Source: UBA8337 sp965662725
Lineage (GTDB): Bacteria > Pseudomonadota > Alphaproteobacteria > RS24
Direction of reading: 5' to 3'
Assembly (NCBI GenBank): GCA_965662725.1
Contig: CBFIIT010000001.1
Span: 110,149-174,148, forward strand
Length of the DNA: 64,000 nt
This document shows, piece after piece, positions 58,092-64,000 of this stretch; positions within the stretch are counted from its first letter, which is position 1; each line of letters starts with the position of its first letter. The notes beneath the pieces were generated by a model, which was not told where the DNA came from, ran no database searches, and saw only the letters and a list, made by a program, of their open reading frames with translations. A program made the position numbers and the translations under genes.

Positions 58092-59426
58092 ATGATACGC
58101 CTGTTATTGGTCTTGACCGGTTTTTTAACCCTCACCTCGCTGGCCGCGTTGCTGGCCAATTTGCCGGGCATGGTGACCATTGCTTTGCCCGGCTATCAGC
58201 TGCAGGCCAGCCTGCCGGTTTTGGCCGGATTGTTTTTTGCCGCGCTTATTCTCGTGACCGGCTTTATTTTTATTGTTTCCGCCCTCTGGCAATGGCCGGC
58301 GCATATGCGGGCCAAGCGTGCGGCGCAAAATCGACAAGCCGCCGAGCAGGCCATGGCCGGCGGGTTAATGGCTTTGGCGCGCGGCGACAGCGCGGCGGCG
58401 GTCGAAGCGACACGCCAAGCACGGCGCAAATTACCGCAAGCCGCCTTGCCCCGTTTGCTGGCGGCACAAGCCGCCCTGATGGATGACCGCCCTGATGATG
58501 CGGCGGCCAATTATCACGCCATGTTGTCTGAAAACATGCCAATGACGCAAAAATCTCTGGGGCTTGAGGGGCTTTATCATTTGGCCCGCAGCAAGGGCGA
58601 TGTCGAAGCGGCCGGCACATATGCGCTGCAGGTTTTGGAAGTCGATCAAAAAGCGCTTTGGGCCCTCGAAGGGTTGACCGCTTTGTCGGTGCAAATCGGT
58701 GATTGGCAGGCGGCGGAAAATTGGTTGCGCCGATGTGGCCGCGCCGGTGTGCCGCGCGCGCAAGTCAAACAACACCGCGCCGTATTGGCTTTGGCTGAAG
58801 CGCAAGATTTATTGGGCGATAGCGATCCGGCGGCACAATTGGCAGCTTCCGAGCGGGCGGAAAAAGCCGCCGCTTTGGATGCCAAATTAGTACCGGCTGT
58901 GGCGATGGCGGCGCGCTTGCAAATGAGAAACGGCAAACCGAAACAGGCGCAAAAATTGCTCAAACAAGCATGGCGTAAAACGCCGCATCAGGTCTTGGCA
59001 GAGGCATGGCTGGAATGCAATGCCGACCAACCGGTGGCCGGACGGATGCGCGCCGCGGGTCAATTTATCGGTCGCCATAAAGCGCATGAAGAAGCGATTT
59101 TATTGCGCGCGCGCATTGCGCTGGCCGCCGCTCGGTTTCGTCAAGCAGCGGCTTTGTTAAATGATTTACTGGCTGATTTGCCGACGCCGGAAGCACCGCC
59201 GCAACGCTTTTGCATGCTGATGGCAGAGGCTGAAACTGGACTTGAAAATGAAACGGCAGCGCAAGAATGGCGTGCCCGTGCGCGTCAAGCGCCGCCGCCG
59301 CCCGGCTGGTATGGCGACGGCATCAGGCTGGCTGATTGGCAGGCTATTTGTCCGGCCAGCGGTCGTTTGGGAGGCGTTAGCTGGCGCAGCCCGCCAACCG
59401 GCATGATGCTGGTGCCAAACGCTTAA
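58092..59426 (+). CDS. HemY-N-domain TPR membrane protein
   Basis: 444 residues: two N-terminal membrane helices (about 2-25 and 42-66, LLVLTGFLTLTSLAALLA and LAGLFFAALILVTGFIFIVS), then TPR-like helices (about 85-420). This is the HemY_N-type protein found at the end of alphaproteobacterial heme operons (sometimes mis-termed protoporphyrinogen oxidase). Its exact role is unknown; it co-occurs with the mic60 homologue, which starts 16 bases earlier in the operon. It is not the enzyme HemY/HemG, since HemJ covers that step here. tRNA-Thr on the opposite strand follows. Confidence 0.82.
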   Translation: MIRLLLVLTGFLTLTSLAALLANLPGMVTIALPGYQLQASLPVLAGLFFAALILVTGFIFIVSALWQWPAHMRAKRAAQNRQAAEQAMAGGLMALARGDSAAAVEATRQARRKLPQAALPRLLAAQAALMDDRPDDAAANYHAMLSENMPMTQKSLGLEGLYHLARSKGDVEAAGTYALQVLEVDQKALWALEGLTALSVQIGDWQAAENWLRRCGRAGVPRAQVKQHRAVLALAEAQDLLGDSDPAAQLAASERAEKAAALDAKLVPAVAMAARLQMRNGKPKQAQKLLKQAWRKTPHQVLAEAWLECNADQPVAGRMRAAGQFIGRHKAHEEAILLRARIALAAARFRQAAALLNDLLADLPTPEAPPQRFCMLMAEAETGLENETAAQEWRARARQAPPPPGWYGDGIRLADWQAICPASGRLGGVSWRSPPTGMMLVPNA

Positions 59427-59449
59427 TGTAAAATTTCCGCTGAAAAAAA

Positions 59450-59525
59450 TGGTGCCGCTTGGGTGATTTGAACACCCGACCCCATCATTACGAATGATGT
59501 GCTCTACCAACTGAGCTAAAGCGGC
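59450..59525 (-). tRNA. tRNA-Thr(CGT)
   Basis: The minus strand forms a full cloverleaf: acceptor GCCGCTT/AAGCGGC, D arm GCTCAGTTGGTAGAGC, anticodon stem CATCA/TGATG with loop containing CGT, T arm GGGTG-TTCAAAT-CACCC, and encoded CCA. CGT reads ACG codons, threonine. The 245 bases from 59526 to the DUF1302 start (59771) hold no gene that I can support; they are AT-rich and should contain its promoter. Confidence 0.97.
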
Positions 59526-59770
59526 ATATGTTGTTTTTGCTAGCCAAAGCGTGGATTTTTGTCCAGAGAAAACCGCCTTAAAACATGTGTGTCATTTTTG
59601 CATCAGTATCTTAAATCGAGTTAATTTATTTACTTTCAGTTAAATTACTGTTGACGAAGACGATTTTTGAATTGCAAGCTAATCAAGTCGAAAAGCCGGT
59701 TTGCGAACCAAGCGTCTGGGAGGGCGTGCATTTCGGCTTTTGTTTGGGGAGCGTTTTGAGGAGGGCTCTA

Positions 59771-62700
59771 ATGTATAAAAGTAAGTTGCGTTTACTCGGT
59801 GTGAGTGCGCTAGTGGGTGCGGGGCTGATTGCCGCCGGCCCGGCCGATGCGTATAATGTGCGTCTCGGTGGTGTCGATATTCAAATCGATACAACAATGT
59901 CTGTCGGTGCGACAATTCAGATGAAGGACTCGAATACAAAATTCTTGCCTGAATCAAATGGCGGTCCGGCTGAAAACAATCCGAATTTTGATTGGGTCCG
60001 TGATGATGACGGCGATATCAAATATTATGATTATTCTTTATTGGACGCTGACGGCAATGTGAAAGCGGCAAGCACGGATGAAGATGTTCGCGAAGAAGCG
60101 CTCATCACCATAGGTCTTTCCGATGATCTTGATGCAGGTACCCGCGTTGTGGATACCTCAACCGGTGCCCCTATTCCGAAAGGCGGTAAGCCGCGTTTGG
60201 ATTATCTCGGTGCCACGGGCGTAGAAAATTGTGAAAATGAATATGGCGGTCACTGCCAGCAAGCGCCGGCTGCTATCGCCTATAATTTTGACGGTTCCAT
60301 CAATACTGATGACGGTCGTTTGAATTTTGAAAAAAATGACGTTGTGTCAGCACCGGTCAAACTGGTCAGTGATATTTCCATGTCACAAGGCGCTGTCTCG
60401 TCATTGTTTCGTGTAAAAGTCTTTTATGATGCCATTTTGATGGATGATGGAAACTTCTTGCGCGGCGGTGAGTTGACAGATGATGGCGAAGAATTGGCCG
60501 GTCAGTCAATTGACCTGCTTGATGCCTTTGTTTCTTATGATTTTGATATCGGCAATATGCCGGTCACGATTCGTGCCGGTAAGCAGGTTATTAACTGGGG
60601 TGAAGCAACATTCATTCCGGGCGGTAACTCAGCCTTTAACCCGATTGATGTTCCGGCGATCCGTCGCCCGGGCGCTGAAATCAAAGAAGCCCTGTTGCCG
60701 GTTGAAGCCCTTTACGGTTCAATCGCATTGACTGATACGGTTTCTGTCGAAGCCTATGTTGGCGGTTGGGACCGTTATAAGCTGGATGTTGGCGGCACAT
60801 TCTTTGCCGGCAGTGACTCAGCAGAGCCAGGCCATTCCGGCGGTAGCCCTGTTGACCATTTCTTTGTTGGTGGTGGTCCGCGAAGCGGTAAGCAGTATGT
60901 TTGTGATGGCGATGCCCTCACAGCTGCCTATGCGTCAGCCGGTGCTTTGTTTGCGGCTGTCGATGAAGCATGGTCAAAAGACCCATGTGCGGGCAGTGCA
61001 AATGCCGATATCCTGAAAGACTACACGGTCGGTAAGGCGGAAGAAGAGCGCCAAGCTATTCTTGCCGATGAAGGCATCGGACGCCTGAACGATGATGAGG
61101 GCGACTCATCTATCGGTCTTGCGGTTCGTTATTACGCTGAGAATTTGAACTCTACCGAGTTCGGTTTCTATTACCAGAAAATGGACAGCCGTTTGCCATA
61201 TGTATCTTATGTGGTTAATCCAACCAAATTGGCCCCGTCTATCGTCGGTGCTGATGCAAGCCAAGTAACCCGCGGTGCAGGTCTTTCCGGCTGCTTTGCA
61301 AATATCGCAGCAGGCGCAGCTAAAGCGGTTGCTAATGCAACAGATGATGATGATGATACGGCAATCGCTGATGTGAAGTTCGATTTTGCGTCACCGCATT
61401 ATCGTCCGTCTACCGGTGATATCACCATTTCGGATCCGGATGGTCTGACATCGGCTTATGGCGATGCAACGGCACTTGTTGTCCCGGGCCTCGCCAATGT
61501 GAGCGGAACCGGCGGCGTGTTGCAATTATCCGCACAATTACTTGGCGCCACATTTACTGAGGCGGCTTTGGTCAGCCACATCGATGCTGAACGTAAGGAA
61601 GCTGATGAAGATGCCAAATCATATGTCATCGGACACAGTGAGAAACTGCAATATGACAGCATGACAACGGCTGAACGCACAGAGCGTTTCGGTGAAGGTG
61701 TTGAAGTGTTTGCTTCAGCTTCGGCGATGATTGCCACTTATGATGGTGGGTCTTATGTTGCCACTAAAACAGCAGTTGTTGGCGCGATGGCCGCTCAAAC
61801 AGCTGCTGATTATGGTGATGCGGAAGACGGTACGATTGCAGCTGTTCAGCAGGCCAATTGCGCCGGCACGATTATGCAAGGTTTTGGTAATTTGGCTCAA
61901 ACCGGCGGTCACCCGTTCGATGCTTATGGTCAGGTGAAAACCGGCGCTGTTTCGCTCGGTTACACGCAAGATCTGGACCTTTATCTCGAGCATCCGGAAG
62001 TTGAAACTTATGGTATGAGCTTCAACACGGTGATTGCAGGTTGGGGTGTGCAAGGTGACTTTAGCTATCGTCCTGACGCGCCATTGCAAATCGACACTGA
62101 TGTTTTGACCATTGCCGGCTTGTTCCAGCAATGTGCGGCCATCGGTGCTTCCGGTGTGGAATATGCCTATATGGGTCTGGAAAACTATAACCGTGAATTC
62201 CTCGGTTCTGAAACCGGCGGTTGTACGCCGACCAAGCAGACCTTGAAAGGTTATGTTGAGCATGACGTCATCACCTGGGATATCGGAACGACGGCGACAT
62301 TTACCCGTTCAAATCCGATCATCTCTGCCATTGGTGCCGATATCGGTATTCTGTTGACAGAATTCCAAGGCTTGATGGTTGATGGTGCTGAAGATCGTGC
62401 GACCCCGACAACAGTGCTGACTAAAGTGCCGTTGAGCAATGTTTGCACATCAGGTAGCGATTTGGCTTTGAACTCAGTATTGAGCATTGACCAACGTCCG
62501 ATTGACGGCACATGCCGTCCGACGGACAATTCAAGCGGTATGGTTCTTTTGGGCCGCGCCACTTGGAACAATGTTCTGGGCACACCGGTTTCACTGTCTC
62601 CGACGGTTGTTTATCGTCGTGGTCTGAGTGGCTTCTCTCCGTCTCCTTTGGGTAGCTGGAAAGAAGATGTCGGTTCTACCGCCTTGTCACTTGGTTTCGA

Positions 62701-62815
62701 TTATCTTGGTAGCATCTCTGGTTCATTGAACTATGTGACCTATCAAGGCGATGATCTGTACACCAAAAACAGTGACCGTGAGCATATGTCAGTGAGCGTA
62801 TCTTACGCGTTTTAA
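59771..62815 (+). CDS. DUF1302 outer-membrane-type protein, unusually long
   Basis: 1014 residues from ATG 59771, which has GAGGAGGG upstream (in-frame 59651 rejected). Signal peptide about 1-27 (VSALVGAGLIAAGPADA). The mature N-terminus YNVRLGGVDIQIDTTMSVGA and the block KQVINWGEATFIPGGNSAFNPIDVPAIRRPGAE (in pieces) are DUF1302 signatures. The last residues SVSVSYAF end in Phe, as beta-barrels do. I count ten cysteines, many for an outer-membrane barrel, and a large central Asp/Glu/Ala-rich insertion. DUF1302/DUF1329 pairs often occur with RND-type exporters and hydrophobic-substrate metabolism; function is unproven. Confidence 0.85.
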   Translation: MYKSKLRLLGVSALVGAGLIAAGPADAYNVRLGGVDIQIDTTMSVGATIQMKDSNTKFLPESNGGPAENNPNFDWVRDDDGDIKYYDYSLLDADGNVKAASTDEDVREEALITIGLSDDLDAGTRVVDTSTGAPIPKGGKPRLDYLGATGVENCENEYGGHCQQAPAAIAYNFDGSINTDDGRLNFEKNDVVSAPVKLVSDISMSQGAVSSLFRVKVFYDAILMDDGNFLRGGELTDDGEELAGQSIDLLDAFVSYDFDIGNMPVTIRAGKQVINWGEATFIPGGNSAFNPIDVPAIRRPGAEIKEALLPVEALYGSIALTDTVSVEAYVGGWDRYKLDVGGTFFAGSDSAEPGHSGGSPVDHFFVGGGPRSGKQYVCDGDALTAAYASAGALFAAVDEAWSKDPCAGSANADILKDYTVGKAEEERQAILADEGIGRLNDDEGDSSIGLAVRYYAENLNSTEFGFYYQKMDSRLPYVSYVVNPTKLAPSIVGADASQVTRGAGLSGCFANIAAGAAKAVANATDDDDDTAIADVKFDFASPHYRPSTGDITISDPDGLTSAYGDATALVVPGLANVSGTGGVLQLSAQLLGATFTEAALVSHIDAERKEADEDAKSYVIGHSEKLQYDSMTTAERTERFGEGVEVFASASAMIATYDGGSYVATKTAVVGAMAAQTAADYGDAEDGTIAAVQQANCAGTIMQGFGNLAQTGGHPFDAYGQVKTGAVSLGYTQDLDLYLEHPEVETYGMSFNTVIAGWGVQGDFSYRPDAPLQIDTDVLTIAGLFQQCAAIGASGVEYAYMGLENYNREFLGSETGGCTPTKQTLKGYVEHDVITWDIGTTATFTRSNPIISAIGADIGILLTEFQGLMVDGAEDRATPTTVLTKVPLSNVCTSGSDLALNSVLSIDQRPIDGTCRPTDNSSGMVLLGRATWNNVLGTPVSLSPTVVYRRGLSGFSPSPLGSWKEDVGSTALSLGFDYLGSISGSLNYVTYQGDDLYTKNSDREHMSVSVSYAF

Positions 62816-62824
62816 TCAGTGTCT

Positions 62825-62850
62825 CTCGGGGGCGGGTCCCCGTCCCCGAG
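62825..62850 (+). promoter_or_regulatory. Strong intercistronic hairpin between the DUF1302 and DUF1329 genes
   Basis: A nearly perfect inverted repeat: CTCGGGGGCGGG (62825-62836) pairs with CCCGTCCCCGAG (62839-62850) with a minimal loop. It lacks a T-run, so it is more likely an mRNA-stability or partial-termination element than a full terminator, setting different levels for the two genes. Confidence 0.75.
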
Positions 62851-62879
62851 AACCGAATTTATTTTCGATGGAGATGAAA

Positions 62880-64000
62880 ATGAAAACCAAAATGTTAACA
62901 ACGGCATTGACACTGAGCCTCGCGGCAGGTGTTGCATATGCTGAAGTCCCGGCAAATCAGTCGGCCCGTCTGGGTGCTGATTTGACTCCGATGGGCGCTG
63001 AAAAAGCCGGTTCAAAATCCGGCGTTGCGGCTTGGAGTGGTAAGGGCATTAACGGTTCAGCATTGCTGAACGGTTATGACGGTGGCGCGCTGCCGAACCC
63101 GTTTGCGGGTGACAGCGCCAAATACACCATTACGGCAGCCAATGCCGGTCAATATGACAGCCAGCTGACCGTCGGTCAAAAGGCCATGTTGGCGACCTAT
63201 CCGGACACATATAAGCTGAATGTCTATGACTCGAAGCGGACCTGTGTCTATCCGGATTTTGTCTATAAAGCAGCCAAGCGTAACACTGAAGTCGGCCAAG
63301 TGGTCGATGGCGGTAACGGAATTTCAGAAGCGATTATGGCTTCACCATTCCCGATCCCAAATTCAGCCTTGGAAATCGTATGGAACCACAATCTGCGTTA
63401 TCGCGGTGAGCGGGTTGCACGCGACTTTAACTATGCTGCCCCGACAGCCGGTGGTGACTATGTTCTGACTTTCACCCGTGACGAAGTTGTATTCCCTTAT
63501 TCGAATGCACAAAATCAACGGGCTGAAGACCTCGACAATATTTCAATTTACTTTGTCGCTTACACATCTGCCCCGGCGCGTCGTGCCGGTAATGTTGTGC
63601 TGGTGCACGAAACATTGAATATGGCGAAGGAAGGCCGTAAGGCTTGGACATATAGCCCGGGTACACGTCGTGTACGTCGTGCGCCGAATATTGCCTATGA
63701 TAATCCGCTCACCAATGGTGACGGTCTGGGTACATCGGACCAGTATGACGGCTATAATGGTGCACCGGATCGCTATGACTGGACCGTTGTCGGTAATATG
63801 GAAAAACTGTCAATTCAGAATAACTACCAAGTTAATCTGACACCGGCAGCTGATCTATTGCAGCCTGGCCACGCCAACCAAGACCCGGTACGCTATGAAA
63901 TGCGTCGCCAATGGGTTGTCGAAGGCAATCTGAAAGGCTCTGCCCGTCACATTTATGCCAAGCGTGTGCTGCGTATGGATGAAGACAGCAAGCAAATCAC
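62880..64000 (+). CDS. DUF1329 (LolA/LolB-like fold) protein, 3' end beyond the window
   Basis: At least 373 residues are visible and the frame is open to the window edge. Signal peptide about 1-21 (TTALTLSLAAGVAYA). DUF1329 blocks: LGADLTPMGAEKAGS near residue 32-46, SPFPIPNSALEIVWNHNLRYRG (in pieces), ARRAGNVVLVHETLN, AWTYSPGTRRVRRAP and LSIQNNYQVNL. DUF1329 proteins have a LolB-like fold and are predicted to move hydrophobic molecules in the periplasm, alongside DUF1302. ATG 62880 has GGAG at about 6-base spacing; ATG 62874 is too close to it. Confidence 0.9.
   Translation, partial: MKTKMLTTALTLSLAAGVAYAEVPANQSARLGADLTPMGAEKAGSKSGVAAWSGKGINGSALLNGYDGGALPNPFAGDSAKYTITAANAGQYDSQLTVGQKAMLATYPDTYKLNVYDSKRTCVYPDFVYKAAKRNTEVGQVVDGGNGISEAIMASPFPIPNSALEIVWNHNLRYRGERVARDFNYAAPTAGGDYVLTFTRDEVVFPYSNAQNQRAEDLDNISIYFVAYTSAPARRAGNVVLVHETLNMAKEGRKAWTYSPGTRRVRRAPNIAYDNPLTNGDGLGTSDQYDGYNGAPDRYDWTVVGNMEKLSIQNNYQVNLTPAADLLQPGHANQDPVRYEMRRQWVVEGNLKGSARHIYAKRVLRMDEDSKQI

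Noticed and set aside
1..64000. CRISPR arrays, insertion sequences, prophage or integrase genes
   Set aside because: No regularly spaced repeats, transposase motifs or phage genes were seen. Terminal repeats at 47376 are the only mobile-element-like signal and no transposase accompanies them.

Overview
The window is a compact, gene-dense stretch of an alphaproteobacterial chromosome, almost certainly close to the replication origin. The evidence is gene content and order: hemE-hemJ-rho beside a divergent DUF299 gene, mnmE-mnmG-rsmG-parA-parB with two perfect parS palindromes, DUF3576-leuS-lptE-holA, ftsK-lolA-xthA, rsmB-rpe-heparinase-purH, tsaD/gpsA, and hemC-hemD with a mitofilin (Mic60) homologue and a HemY-like protein. 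All of these are recurrent alphaproteobacterial neighbourhoods. I cannot name the genus. No phage, transposase, integrase or CRISPR array was seen.

Layout. 1-8 kb: the 5' part of a DUF299 kinase/pyrophosphorylase, an AT-rich gap that is a candidate oriC, then hemE, hemJ and rho. A dienelactone hydrolase and a large YyaL/DUF255 protein follow on the minus strand. 6.6-12.4 kb: tRNA-modification and chromosome-partition genes (mnmE, mnmG, rsmG, parA, parB) with two parS sites. 12.5-17.2 kb: a minus-strand operon of DUF3576 lipoprotein, leuS, lptE and holA. 17.3-23.1 kb: a ThiE-like protein, YggS, an L,D-transpeptidase, an orphan OmpR-type regulator, two hotdog thioesterases, an AhpD-like protein, DUF3422 and tRNA-Gly. 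23.3-29.3 kb: thioredoxin-TPR protein, LON-domain protein, Trm112, a UbiH-like monooxygenase, an ammonium transporter and a DapC-like aminotransferase. 29.3-36.4 kb: ftsK, lolA, an unrecognised acidic protein, xthA and two acyl-CoA-dehydrogenase-fold enzymes.

36.4-41.5 kb is the most unusual part. It is a five-gene operon: an ExbB-like channel, two ExbD-like proteins, a protein joining a TonB-like membrane anchor to a von Willebrand A domain, and a large exported helical-repeat protein. The second ExbD lacks the usual membrane aspartate. It reads as an energised envelope machine in which a VWA domain takes the place of the TonB C-terminal domain.

41.5-54.8 kb: purH, a heparinase-like protein, rpe and rsmB on the minus strand; an SDHAF4-like protein; a structured intergenic inverted repeat; a secreted nuclease; acs; a Rieske protein, EVE and YciI proteins, gpsA and tsaD. 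Between gpsA and tsaD lies a TetR regulator followed by a 40-codon frame and a tandem array of hairpins whose loops all show CCTCC. This resembles the CcsR/'cuckoo' anti-Shine-Dalgarno small RNAs of other Alphaproteobacteria. 54.9-59.5 kb: hemC, hemD, the mic60 candidate, the hemY-like gene and tRNA-Thr. 59.8-64 kb: a large DUF1302 outer-membrane-type protein and the start of its usual partner, a DUF1329 protein, which runs off the window.
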